Under the pieces are notes generated by a model. The model saw only the letters and a program-made list of their open reading frames with translations, made no database searches and was not told the DNA's origin. A stretch of 64,000 nucleotides of DNA from contig JBBPTG010000023.1 in assembly GCA_038093975.1 (NCBI GenBank), forward strand, positions 1 to 64,000. The letters run 5' to 3'. Source of the DNA: Chalciporus piperatus (taxonomy: Eukaryota; Basidiomycota; Agaricomycetes; Boletales; Boletaceae). The position numbers and the translations under genes are program-made. This document shows positions 1-10,847 of this stretch, piece after piece; within the stretch, counting starts at the first letter, position 1, and every line of letters begins with the position of its first letter.

Positions 1-40
1 TAATCATTCATAGGATGGATTATAGCTAAAGTCCACAAAA

Positions 41-625
41 ATGTGTACTAAAAGTGTAGTTAACAATGTGGGAAAGGGTATTAGGATTGAGTGTAGTGAA
101 GTGTACAAAAAGCGTAGTAAAAGTGTAGTTACAAGTGTGGGAAAGTATAGCTAGATTGAGTGAGCAAAGTGTACAAAAAAGCGTAGTAAAAGTGTAGTCA
201 AGAGTGTGGGAAAGTGTAGCTAGATTGAGTGTAGCAAAAGTGTACAAAAAAGCATAGTAAAAGTGTAGTGAAATGTGTGGGAAAGTGTGTAGTGATAGAG
301 TGTAGCTAAAGTGGACAAAAAAGTGTACTAAAAGTGTAGTTACAAGTGTAGTGATTGAGTGTAGCAAAGTGTAACAAAAAAGCGTAAAACTTGAATCAAA
401 TGTGTATGAAAGTGTATCTAGATTGAGTGTAACAAAAGTGTACAAAAAAGCGTAGTAAATGTGTAGTTACAAGTGTGGGAAAGTGTATTAGGTTAGAGTG
501 TAGCAAAAGTGTACAAAAAAGCGCAGTAAGTGTGTAGTTACAAGTGTAGCAAAGTATGTGGAGATCAAACCTATTGAAAGTGTACAAAAAAGCATACACA
601 AGTGTACAAAAAATATGGTAGCTAT
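41..625. repeat. ~70-bp satellite array
   Basis: Eight or so diverged head-to-tail copies of a unit built around the word GTGTACAAAAAAGCGTAGTA. The word recurs at about 101, 169, 240, 311 (variant), 369 (variant), 438, 509 and 580, a spacing of 68-71 bp with one shorter 58-bp unit. The array starts at or before the window edge. Open frames on the minus strand here are by-products of the repeat. Confidence 0.85.
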
Positions 626-779
626 CTAGTGTAGGAGATCCTAATAAAGTGTAGCCACATTTCCCTAATGCTCGGACTTGACACAAAATCCGCGCGAAAA
701 AGTCACGTGACCATGTTGAATTTGCCGCGCCACCTCTTCGACTCTCTCTCACCACTACACCACACCTCAACAACAACAA

Positions 780-1270
780 AACGGCCGGCGAGGGCTCAAA
801 AGCCCCGCCGGCATCGCCAGGTGAGTGAAAACTCGCTCACCACCACATCCGCTCACCCCGCAAACAGCCGCTCGCACTGCGCGGCCCACTACCACCTACC
901 ACACCACTCCCGACACGAAAACGACGAAAACGCGAAAACGCGGCCGGCGTGGGCTCAACAGCCCCGCCGGCTTCACGAGGTGAGTGATTAGCCACCTGCT
1001 CACCCCGCAAACAGCCGCTTGCACTGCTCGGCCCACTACCACCTACCACACCACTCTCGACACGAAAACGACGAAAACGCGAAAACGCGAAAACGCGAAA
1101 ACGCGGCCGGCGTGGGCTCAACAGCCCCGCCGGCTTCACGAGGTGAGTGATAAGCCACCTGCTCACCCCACAAACAGCTGCTCGCACTGCTCGGCCCGCT
1201 ACCACCACTTCTCACCACCTCAAGCTCAAACAACGAAGCCAGCGCGGGCTCAACAGCCCCGCTGGCTTCA
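780..1270. repeat. ~160-bp tandem repeat with a conserved hairpin
   Basis: Four copies, spaced 159, 163 and 132 bp, each carry a 29-bp GC-rich hairpin at 784-812, 943-971, 1106-1134 and 1238-1266. The stem is GCCGGCG.GGGCT against AGCCCCGCCGGC with a 4-nt loop. The hairpin is followed by a GGTGAGTGA stretch and then a run of GAAAACGC words. The fourth copy has paired changes in both stem arms. No protein-coding signal is visible. Confidence 0.8.
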
Positions 1271-1459
1271 AAGGTTCGTGTTTATTTGTTGACTAACACA
1301 CCTACTCACCTCGTACATAGCTGCTCGTGTTGCATGGCACTTCATTAACTTGTAACTATTGTACCACAATACATATAATAGTTAGACATAATATATTTCG
1401 CATTTTCTGAACTGTCATAAGGTGTGAATTAATCATAAGATATAGTGAACTAGTAATTG

Positions 1460-1965
1460 GGACTGGGTGCCTGGATTACTGGGTGACTGGATTACTGAGG
1501 TGACTGGGTGACTGGATTACTGGGTTACTGAGGTGACTGGGAGTGACTGGTGACTGGGTCACTGGTGTCACTTGTGTGACTGGAGTGACTGGAGTGACTA
1601 GATTACTGGATCACTGAGTGACTGGATTACTGAGACTACTGGATTACTGGACCACTGAGTGACTAGATTACTGGAATACTGGAATACTGAATGGCTGGAG
1701 TAATGAGACAACTGGATTGCTGGATAACTAGGGCACTGGGCTACTAGGCTGCTGAGATGACTACATGACTGGGACACTGGGCTACTAGGCTATTGAGATA
1801 ACTGGATGACTGGAACACTGGGCTACTGAGCTACTGAGACTACTGAAGTGACTGGGCTAATGAACCAATGAGATTACTGAAATGACTGGCTGACTGGATG
1901 ACTGGGCAACTGAGCAACTGGCGTACTGGTTTAACTGATCCAGTCATTCCAGTAACTTCAGACTT
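1460..1965. repeat. Short-motif minisatellite (ACTGG family)
   Basis: About 500 bp made of degenerate words such as GTGACTGGATTACTGG. ACTGG or ACTGA recurs every 7-12 bases on the plus strand with no fixed higher-order unit. It ends against the outer edge of the fold-back structure. No gene is seen here. Confidence 0.8.
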
Positions 1966-1982
1966 TTTGCAGTGTTGCTGAT

Positions 1983-3433
1983 GAATGCGTAGGAATGGGC
2001 CGATGCAATCAGTGTCAATGTGTAGGAATGGGCCGATGGGTTGAGCCTCAATGCGTAGGGATGGGCCGATGCAATCAGTGTCAATGTGTAGGGATGGGCC
2101 GATGCATTGAGGCTCAATGCGTAGGAATGGGCCGATGCAATCAGTGTCAATGTGTAGGGATGGGCCGATGCCTCAATGCGTAGAACCTCAATGTGTAGGA
2201 ATGGGCCGATGCATGGAGCCTCAATGTGTAGGGATGGGCCGATGCATTGAGCCTCAATGTGTGGGCCGATGCAATCAGTGTCAATGTGTAGGGATGGCCC
2301 AATGGGTTGAGCCTCAATGGGTAGGGATAGTTGTGTCATGCGTCTCAGGGCTGGCCTCTGCTGCCAACCCACCGGCCCCCCCGCTCCCATGGGCCCATCA
2401 ACCCCTCAGCCGATTCCTCGGTCACCTGTTGATCTCATCAGCAAATCATCCATTTAGGGACAGAATTTGCCCATGACACAGCCGCGCCACAGCCGCCGGC
2501 CCAATTCACGGCCGTGCCACAGCCACTGGCCAAGTTCACACTGTCCACAGGCCTCATCAGGCCACAGTACACCAGGAAACCCGTAGTTAGCGCACCACAA
2601 ACGAGTTCTCAGCGACCCGAACGGCCCTCCAGTGGTCCAACCGGCCCACCCATGCCTCAATCGACTCATCTATGCCCCGAGCGGCTCACCTACACCCCGA
2701 GCGGCTCACCCATGTCCCGAGCGACTCACCCGCACCACAAGCGAGTTCTCAGTGACCCAAACGGCCCTCCAGCAACTCAAACGGCCCTCCAGCGACCCAA
2801 ACGGCCCACCCATGCCTCAAGCGACTCACCTATGCCCCAAGCGGCTCACCCATGTCCCAAGCGGCTCACCCATGTCCCGAGCGACTCACCCATGTCCCGA
2901 GCGACTCACCCGCACCACAAATGAGTTAAAAAATGCGGCGGCTCCTCAGGCTGGCCACTCATTTAGTCCGAGGACGACCATGGACAATGGACAACGACAG
3001 GAGTTAGATACTACTCATAGACTCACCCATGTCCCGAGCGACTCACCCGCACCACAAACAAGTTCTCAGTGACCCAACCGGCCCATTAGTGCCCCAATCG
3101 ACTCACCCACGCCCCGAGCGGCTCAGCCATGTCCTGAGCGACTCACCCACACCCCAAACGAGTTTTCAGCAACCCAAACGGCCCTCCAGTGGTCCAACCG
3201 GTCCATCCATGCCCCAATCGTCTCACCTACGCCCCGAGCGGCTCACCCATGTCCCGAGCAACTCACCCGCACCACAAACGAGTTAAAAAATGCGGCGGCT
3301 CCTCAGGCTGGCCACTCATCTAGTCCGAGGACGACCATGGACAATGGACAACGACAGGAGTTAGATACTACTCATAGATACTAGTACATGGAATATATAT
3401 ATTTTATTCTACTACTCGTGAACATGCAAGGTT
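1983..3433 (+). repeat. Left arm of the fold-back element
   Basis: It holds a 33-bp tandem array (about 1986-2335; core ATGGGCCGATGCAATCAGTG), a stretch without tandem repeats, then 24-30-bp units ending in CACCCATG/CGAGCGACT at about 2590-3290. An ~88-bp segment (about 2932-3019) is repeated at about 3288-3375, so this arm carries an internal duplication. Open frames across it come from units whose length is a multiple of three. Confidence 0.75.
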
Positions 3434-3698
3434 TAGGTAGTTTCAAAGAAGGCAGAACATACTCTCCATCAGCTGCGTCATACATCCGATCAGCAGTGCT
3501 TGGTGTGAGGCCACGATCCAGTGGCGTTTCTAGTCTCGGCATCTGAGGTGATGATTGAGGGATAGCAGCCTTGTGTTTTTTGCTCTTGTGGCTTGGCGGG
3601 GTGAGCTTGACCATCTTGATCTTTGATCCCTTCTTGAGAAACTTGACCTCTTGCACTGGGGTCCATGGTGTGGCCTTCTCGACCTTGGGCTTGACCAT
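3381..3698 (-). pseudogene. Lys/Pro-rich ORF in the fold-back centre, possible gag relic
   Basis: A 105-codon frame that is rich in Lys, Ser and Pro and begins MVKPKVEKATPW. Its last codons run into the inner end of the left arm. Just upstream (about 3700-3730, minus strand) a shifted frame broken by stops reads GKCYHQVSDC, which looks like the end of a CCHC zinc knuckle. That suggests, weakly, a decayed retrotransposon gag. An imperfect ~50-bp direct repeat (about 3890 and 3963) lies further upstream. The function is not recognised, and this could be chance coding. Confidence 0.3.
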
Positions 3699-4401
3699 TG
3701 TACAATCGGATACTTGGTGATAACATTTGCCTCATTGGCAGGTTAGCATATTTCAGGCCACCCAGGGGCATAGGTGACAAGATGAACGGGCCGGAGCCTT
3801 TGATTACTCGCGGAAGCATTTGTACGTCAGAGCCATCAGATCCTTCCTCCGAACAACAGCCGAGTGACATCGGATGCATTAGCCGATATCTTGACAGCTT
3901 CTTATCCGACGTCATCAGGACGATTTAAGATGCAGACATGGCTGAAAGGTGACAAGCGTCTGATTGACAGCTTCACACCCGACGTCCTCGGGCCTATTTT
4001 AGATGTCTGATAAATTGACCCAGAGCCGACATCATTGGGACCTATCACACCGAAGGAGCCAATGACCAGCAACAAGGTTCCTGACTGCACTGACACCAGG
4101 ATTTGTTTCTCTTGCACCTGAAGCAACAGAAAGATGGTCATGAAGTCTGCCACCCAAACGACAGCCGAACGTTCCTATGATATGCAGGACCTTCCCTCCA
4201 GCGATCATGCATCAGCAAATCCTCAGTGAGCTGCACAATGCTGTGGCACTCTGCACAGCATGTTCCTGTCACAGTATGACAGAAAGGTCCCCCTCTGTGC
4301 AGCATAGTCACAGGACTGTGCAGAGTCTCGATTCTGTACGAACTTGTACAGAAGCAAAAGTTTTACCAGCCTCTGTCTTCTGTACTTGCGAAATTCTCTT
4401 T

Positions 4402-5836
4402 GCATGTTCACGAGTAGTAGAATAAAATATATTTATTCCATGTACTAGTATCTATGAGTAGTATCTAACTCCTGTCGTTGTCCATTGTCCATGGTCGTCC
4501 TTGGGGCCAGCCTGAGGAGCCGCCGTGTTTTTTAACTCGTTTGTGGTGCGGGTGAGTCGCTCGGGCCATGGGTGAGCTGCTCGGGGCGTAGGTGAGTCGA
4601 TTGGGGCATGGATGGGCCGGTTGGACCACTGGAGGGCCGTTTGGGTTGCTGAAAACTCGTTTGGGGTGTGGGTGAGTCGCTCAGGACATGGCTGAGCCGC
4701 TCGGGGTGTAGGTGAGCCGCTCGGGGCACTAATGGGCCGGTTGGGTCACTGAGAACTCGTTTGTGGTGCGGGTGAGTCGCTCGGGACATGGGTGAGCCGC
4801 TCGGGGTGTAGGTGAGCCGCTCGGGGCATAGATGAGTCGATTGAGGCATGGGTGGGCCGGTTGGACCACTGGAGGGCCGTTTGGGTCGCTGGAGGGCCGT
4901 TCGGGTCGCTGAGAACTCGTTTGTGGTGCGGGTGAGTCACTCGGGACATGGGTGAGCCGCTCGGGACATGGGTGAGCCGCTCGGGGCATAGGTGAGTCGC
5001 TTGAGGCATGGGTGGGCCGTTTGGGTCGCTGGAGGGCCGTTTGAGTCGCTGGAGGGCCGTTTGGGTCACTGAGAACTCGTTTGTGGTGCGCTAACTACGG
5101 GTTTCCTGGTGTACTGTGGCCTAACTTGAATGAGGCCTGTGGACAGTGTGAACTTGGCCAGTGGCTGTGGCACGGCCGTGAATTGGGCCGGCGGCTGTGG
5201 CGCGGCTGTGTCATGGGCAAATTCTGTCCCTAAATGGATGATTTGCTGATGAGATCAACAGGTGACCGAGGAATCGGCTGAGGGGTTGATGGGCCCATGG
5301 GAGCGGGGGGGCCGGTGGGTTGGCAGCAGAGGCCAGCCCTGAGACGCATGACACAACTATCCCTACCCATTGAGGCTCAACCCATTGGGCCATCCCTACG
5401 CATTGACACTGATTGCATCGGCCCATTCCTACGCATTGAGGCTCAACCCATCGGCCCATCCCTACACATTGACACTGATTGCATCGGCCCATCCCTACGC
5501 ATTGAGCCTCAATGCATCGGCCCATCCCTACACATTGACACTGATTGCATCGGCCCATCCCTACACATTGAGGCTCAACCCATCGGCCCATCCCTACACA
5601 TTGAGCCTCAATGCATCGGCCCATCCCTCCACATTGACACTGATTGCATCGGCCCATACCTACACATTGAGGTTCAATGCATCGGCCCATTCCTACACAT
5701 TGACACTGATTGCATCGGCCCATTCCTATGCATTGAGCCTCAATGCATCGGCCCATCCCTACACATTGACACTGATTGCATCGGCCCATTCCTACACATT
5801 GAGGCTCATCCCTATTCTCTATGGGCCGAACCCTGA
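4402..5836 (-). repeat. Right arm of the fold-back element
   Basis: This is the inverted copy of the left arm. It begins with TGCATGTTCACGAGTAGTAG at 4402 and ends with the 33-bp array at about 5360-5815. It lacks the internal 88-bp duplication. The array has more 33-bp units than the left arm, so unit number has changed since duplication. Confidence 0.75.
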
Positions 5837-6015
5837 TGCAGGCAGGACTGGGTGATTAGCACCAGTCGGCCAGGTCCTACCTCATGGAACCTTTGTGTTG
5901 GCCATTCCCATTGCCAGGGCACAATGGTACATTGGCTGATCCCTACTCTACGTGTACATTCTATTACTAGCCGATCCCTAACCTAGGTGATCATACACCA
6001 GCGGCCAATCATTAG
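5837..6015. other. Junction between fold-back element and gypsy pol
   Basis: A short non-coding stretch with several diverged GGCCGAT/GGCCAAT words like those of the 33-bp array, which grades into the broken protease-coding region. No gene is seen. Confidence 0.5.
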
Positions 6016-9000
6016 CCGGCCAGTAGAGCACGGCCTAATTGGCGATCGGCTGGCCTTGCTGTACGGCCTAATGAGCTGAATGGGCTCGAAGAACTTCCTT
6101 TTCCTATTCCAGTGTATAACGCCGACGGCTCAGAGGGAGCGATAGGCGGTGTCACTCACAAAGTTTCGCTTGTTTTGGGACACAATGGACATTTTGAGCA
6201 TATGGACGCTTTCGTTTCTGTACTTGGCACTCATCACATGATCATCGGCTACGATTGGCTTGAGAGGCATAACCCTGAAATTGATTGGGTGGCCAAACGA
6301 GTACGATTCACACGCTGTACAGATCAGTGCAAAGTAGTCAACTATCATTTGAATCGTTCTTTTTCTATTCGCAGAGTGTTTGAGGCGGGGCTCACCGAGA
6401 AAGTCCCAGTAGAGCTCCACGAATACTTAGATGTCTTTTCAGAGCAAGAGAGTGAGCGTATGCCTACCCGAAAGGCGTGGGACCACACAATAGATCTCAA
6501 GCCTGATTTCGTTCCTAAAAAGGGTCGGGTGATTCCGATGTCCGAACAGGAACTTGATGACGTCAAAAAGTTCATTGATAAGGAGTTATCGAAAGGATAT
6601 CTTCGTCCGTCGAAATCCCCTCAGACGTCTCCTGTTTTCTTTATTCCAAAAAAGGACGGTAAAAAGAGATTAGTTATGGACTATCGTTATGTAAATGAGG
6701 GAACTGTCAAGAACGCTTACCCTCTTCCCCTCATTTCCGGACTTATCGACCAGCTCAAAGGAGCTGACATGTTTACTAAAATGGACCTACGTTGGGGATA
6801 CAATAATGTTAGAATAAAAGCAGGCGACGAATGGAAAGCGGCTTTCGTTACTCCATTTGGCGCTTATGAACCAGTTGTCATGTACTTTGGACTTACGAAC
6901 TCTCCCCCCACATTCCAACAAATGATGAATGATCTATTTAGCGATCTTCATGGGGTTCTCATTATTTATATCGACGATCTTATGATCTTTACGTTCGGAA
7001 AAACTAGAGCAGAGCACTTAGAAATAGTTAAAACCGTATTGCAACGTCTCAGAGAGAACGATCTTTACGTAAAACCAGAAAAATGTAGCTTCGCTGTGGA
7101 TTCCGTAGATTTCCTGGGAATGATCATCTCCCAAAAAGGCGTAGAGATGGACAATTCGAAGGTGCAGGCTATTCTGGACTGGCCAGCACCAACTCGGTTG
7201 AAGGGTGTTCAGTCCTTTTTGGGATTAGCAAACTTCTATCGACGCTTCATTCAGGGTTTCGCTGATATTGCTCGTCCCTTGAATGACCTTACCAAAAAGG
7301 ACACACCATACCGGTGGGGACCGGAGCAACAGCAAGCTTTTGACAAGCTGAAGCAGCAATTCACTACCGCTCCGCTTTTAGCCTATCCTGACCGCTCTAA
7401 AGAAGTCAGAGTAGAAACGGACGCTAGTGATATTGCAACGGGAGCTGTGCTCTCGGTTAAATGCGATGATGGCCTCTGGAGGCCTTGTGCCTTCATTTCC
7501 CATTCCTTTAGTTCTGCCGAGAAGAACTACCCGGTTTATGACAAGGAGCTTCTAGCTGTCATTCGGGCTTTGCAGGAATGGAGACATTATCTAATGGGTC
7601 GAGAACATTTCGAGATTTGGACTGATCACAAGAATCTCGAATATTGGAAATCTCCCCAAACTCTGAGCCCACGTCAAGCACGCTGGAATGCGTTGCTCTC
7701 AGAGTATAATTACTCGATTATTTATAAACCGGGTGCTACAAATGGAAGGGCTGATGCTTTATCTCGTCGAGAAGATCACGGAGAAGCAGATCCCGACCAT
7801 AACAAAAATATTACTGTACTTCCTGCTTCTGTTTTTATTAATACAGTTACTCTTTCTTCACCTATTTATGACGAAATACAAAACGAATCAGAAAAAATAA
7901 AAAATGATACGGTAGATGGCTTCGCTTTTGACGAGGGGTCTATAGTATTTAAAAATGACAAAAACAAAGTTTTCGTTCCTATTTCCTTACGTACTAAATT
8001 ACTTACAATCCTTCATGACTCTCCTATTGGTGGCCATGGTGGTCAAGGACGTACCTTACACTTGGTTACTCGTTATTTCTCGTGGCCTGGTGTCACAAAG
8101 GACGTTAAAACATACGTAGAACATTGTCAGACGTGCGCCCTCACGAAGGGAAAGTCAACGGCACAAGCTGGCAAATTAATTCCCCTTCCCGTTCCAAAAG
8201 AACCATGGAAGGATATATCTATAGATTTTACCACGGGTTTTCCCAAATCACGTGGCTTTGATGCTATTTGTGTAATTGTAGATCGCTTCTCTAAAGAAGT
8301 AGAGTTTATCGCTTGTAAAAAGACAATTTCTTCGAAAGAATTAGCTATTCTATTTAGAGACAATGTTTGGTGTAGACACGGACTTCCCTCTTCGATTGTT
8401 TCAGATCGAGGACCGCAATTCGCATCGGAGTTTACTTCGCAGCTTTGCACCCTTCTAGGAATAGAACAGAAGCTGTCAACCGCTTATCACCCCCAAACCG
8501 ATGGCCAAACGGAGCGTATGAACCGAGAACTCCAGCAGTATCTCCGCGCTTACGTGGCTAAACGTCAAACGGAATGGGCTGATTGGTTGAAGATAGCGCA
8601 GTTCCATCACAATTCCTCCCTATCCACTGCTACCGGAACTATCCCCTTCGCTATAACAAAAAACTACTTCCCACGCATGGGATTCGAAGGCGATTCATCT
8701 CCAGCTGGTACATTCTTAGAGAAATGTGGAAAGGCACACAAAGAAGTGGAGCAGGCGTTAGAAGAAACTCAGAACCGGATGAAAGAGCAAGCGGACAAAC
8801 ATCGGTCCGAAGCTCCAGATTATCAAATCGGAGATTTTGTTATGTTATCCACGGACAACCTCAAATTACCTTATCCCTCCAAAAAGATGACGCAAAACTG
8901 GATCGGACCTTATCAAATCACGAAGGTCCTTCCCAATGCAGTCACACTAGACTTGCCCAATTCCATGCATATCCATCCCACGGTTAATGTCAAACGGGTC

Positions 9001-9360
9001 AAACCGGCTAAAGAACCATTGGAAGGGCAACCGGTCCGTCTTCCGGATCCGGTAATAGTCAACCAAGAAGGAGAAGAAGAGTATGAGGTGGATTACGTAG
9101 TGAAGTCTCAGGTTAAACAAGGACAGTTAGAGTACCTGGTTCATTGGAAAGGCTGGGACATATCGGACCGTACATGGGAAAAGGCAGCGCATTTGTCAAA
9201 TGCACCCGAAGCTGTCAAAGCTTTTCACAAAAAGCACCCGTCCGCCCCACGCCGCATTAACATGACCATGGGAAATTTCTCTGCCTTGTTTCAGAAATAC
9301 GAAAATCTGACAGAGGTTCCTGTGCGGAATTTGCCGAATCGCCTGGAATGCGATTCCTAG
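6016..9360 (+). pseudogene. Ty3/gypsy chromovirus pol polyprotein, 5'-truncated
   Basis: A continuous frame of about 1.1 kb codons from after the stop at 6013. It starts in the C-terminal half of the aspartic protease (IIGYDWL at about 6241-6261); the catalytic Asp-Ser/Thr-Gly motif and all of gag are missing. It then gives reverse transcriptase with YIDD at 6967-6978, RNase H (ETDAS near 7414), an integrase zinc finger (His-His-Cys-Cys, about 8010-8134), and the integrase core with its acidic residues in IDFTTG, SDRGPQ and DGQTERMNRE. A C-terminal chromodomain (about residues 990-1045, LVHWKGW) follows, which in this family directs insertion to marked chromatin. RT through chromodomain shows no stop or frameshift, so decay is limited to the 5' end. 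The apparent start at 6112 is a GTG and probably not a true start. Confidence 0.9.
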
Positions 9361-9403
9361 AGAGGGGATAGTGTTATAGTATTTAAAAACTTTTCAAACT
9401 TTT

Positions 9404-9487
9404 GCCAACAACGGTATTCGAACTCTGGACTTTGTCTACAACTTAGGGGTCAAGCCGGATTCATCTTAATCCGCTCCGGTAGTCCCT
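9404..9487 (-). other. tRNA-like (pol III box) stretch inside the LTR
   Basis: On the minus strand AGCGGATTAAG (A-box-like) is followed about 40 nt later by AGTTCGAATAC (B-box-like). The spacing fits a class II tRNA. The T-stem does not pair and no complete acceptor stem is seen, so this is not a functional tRNA gene. It may be a tRNA-derived relic or chance. Confidence 0.3.
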
Positions 9488-9682
9488 ATAGCATTACATA
9501 AACTATTACATAATCAGGTCACGTGACAAAAAGTCCAGACTTAGATGAGTCAGCAATGATGTCATGGCCTAGACCCTAATCCGTGCCTGGTACCTTTTCT
9601 TATCATCGTACCATTTACCTTATTTATCTTTCCCTTTGTGTTTTCCTTATTCGGCTGTTGGTCTGTGCGCACTTCTCAATAG

Positions 9683-9690
9683 TATATAAG
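9683..9690 (+). promoter_or_regulatory. TATA box of the LTR promoter
   Basis: TATATAAG in the LTR-like segment, about 30 nt upstream of a CACAGACC stretch that could hold the start site. Confidence 0.45.
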
Positions 9691-9780
9691 TAGCCCTGTA
9701 CTTATCACAGACCCCAGTCTAATCCATTTGTTGCTTCACCGCAATTAAGTTTTAGTACTCAGCATACTCCTTCGCAAGGC

Positions 9781-10847
9781 CTAGTGTTGCCTTAAGTCCC
9801 CGCCGTGTTGTGACTTAGTCATAACAGTGACAGCCATTGCAGCTTGATGAATCAACCATGGTCGTGCCTCAAGTTGAAGGGCTTCAGCTTCATGACGACG
9901 AAGCCAAGCCTTTATCGAGTGAAAGGCTTGTTCAATGGGGTTGAAATCCGGAGAGTAAGGTGGCAAGTAAATCAACTTTGCTCCTGGGGAACAAAGTCAG
10001 CAAGTATCAAATAACTTTTACGGTCATCAACCTTACCACATTCATGAACAATCATTCGTTGAACTTCTGCATCGTGATGGATAGCACAGTTGTCCAATAC
10101 AACCACACTCCTAGGGCCAGGATATGGAGTAAGCTCGGGAGCCTATATCTATTTGAGTGAATCAGTCTTTTGCGACCTGATAAAGATACTCACCACCTGT
10201 TCTCGGATGAAATTGATGAATCTCTCTTTAGTCACTGAACCTTCAAAGATATCAAGAGTGATCATCCCATGGGATGTGAGAGCTGGGAGAATTGAGAATC
10301 TCTGACCACGGATGAATTCGGCACGTCGGACACATGCTCGACCAAGTGGAGCATAACCGTGCGTCCGTTGACTTGTTCGACCGTCGACGCTTGACTCGTC
10401 TAACCACACAAAGTAGTGGGCAGGTATGTCACCATACTCAGCTTGCCATGTGGCACGGAGGAGTTCGTTTCGCTCTGCAGCAGTTGCAGCAACATGCTTT
10501 CGAGTGAGTGACACCCGCTGGAGGGTTCGACAGATCGTCGCAATTGAAACCTCAATATCACGATTTTCCCGTAGTAAAACCTGTAACTCATCGAGATAGC
10601 GGGAGGGGTTCGCATCGAGAAGTGATGTCAAGTAGGTGATATCGGCCGTGTTGAGGCTACGTGGGCCTCCCCGAGATCGAGCGAGAGGGTTCTGTACAGT
10701 TCCAAAAGTTCGATGGAGCCGGAGCACCTCTCGTGTGGTACGTTCACTGCATCCGGCGAGCTGGGCAATCTCGGATGTGGGCTTACCGAGCTCGTCATGC
10801 CAGATAACCATTCGCTGTCGAATCTCCAGAGAAGTATGGCGGGGCAT
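9781..10847 (-). CDS. Tc1-like DDE transposase (two introns)
   Basis: Cut-and-paste transposase acting on its own element ends. Three exons join in frame: 10847-10194, 10142-10037 and 9983-9781 (introns 51 and 53 nt), giving 320 residues. The N-terminus (MPRHTSLEIRQR) holds a helix-turn-helix (SEIAQLAGCSERTTREVLRL). The acidic triad is Asp in VWLDESSVD, Asp in VVVLDNCAIHHD, and Glu in SPDFNPIEQAF, with about 36 residues between the second Asp and the Glu. All three catalytic residues are present and no frame damage is seen. Exon 1's frame stays open to 11087, but those codons belong to the neighbouring inverted-repeat arm, so the Met at 10847 is preferred. The stop codon coincides with the element's left edge. 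Confidence 0.85.

Larger units (their letters stand above)
1983..5836. mobile_element. Fold-back (large palindromic) repeat element
   Basis: The left arm (about 1983-3433) and right arm (about 4402-5836) are inverted copies of one another, separated by about 970 bp. Each arm, read from outside inward, contains an array of 33-bp units, a ~250-bp unique stretch with many GGCC words, an array of short GCGACTCACCC-type units, and an AT-rich inner end shared as TGCATGTTCACGAGTAGTAG. The arms differ by small indels and repeat number. No transposase is visible. The structure resembles fold-back elements, whose long inverted repeats hold internal tandem arrays; that classification is inference. No target-site duplication was identified. 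Confidence 0.7.
6016..9780 (+). mobile_element. Chromovirus (Ty3/gypsy LTR retrotransposon), 5' end missing
   Basis: It comprises the truncated pol frame, a purine-rich tract (AGAGAGGGGATAG, 9360-9370) typical of a plus-strand priming site, and an LTR-like 3' segment. No 5' LTR, primer-binding site or gag is visible between the fold-back array and pol, so the element was cut or rearranged at about 5840-6015. Confidence 0.8.
9371..9780 (+). repeat. Probable 3' LTR
   Basis: It begins TGTTATAG directly after the purine tract. It contains a promoter-like TATATAAG at 9683-9690 followed by a possible initiation region, as expected for an LTR. The right end is not clear because a Tc1-like element starts at about 9781, and no second LTR copy is present for comparison. 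A tRNA-like stretch lies inside on the minus strand. Confidence 0.6.

Noticed and set aside
1944..2476. Long open frames on both strands rich in repeated GMGRC/ASAHPYTLTL-type text
   Set aside because: They arise from 33-bp tandem units (a multiple of three) and are open in several frames and on both strands at once.
2454..3286. Open frames reading repeated THVPSGSPMSRATHP-type text
   Set aside because: These are a by-product of short tandem units in the fold-back arm, mirrored at 4532-5069; no start, splice or domain evidence.
5211..5855. Frames of 160-190 codons in the right arm
   Set aside because: Same repeat artefact as the left arm.
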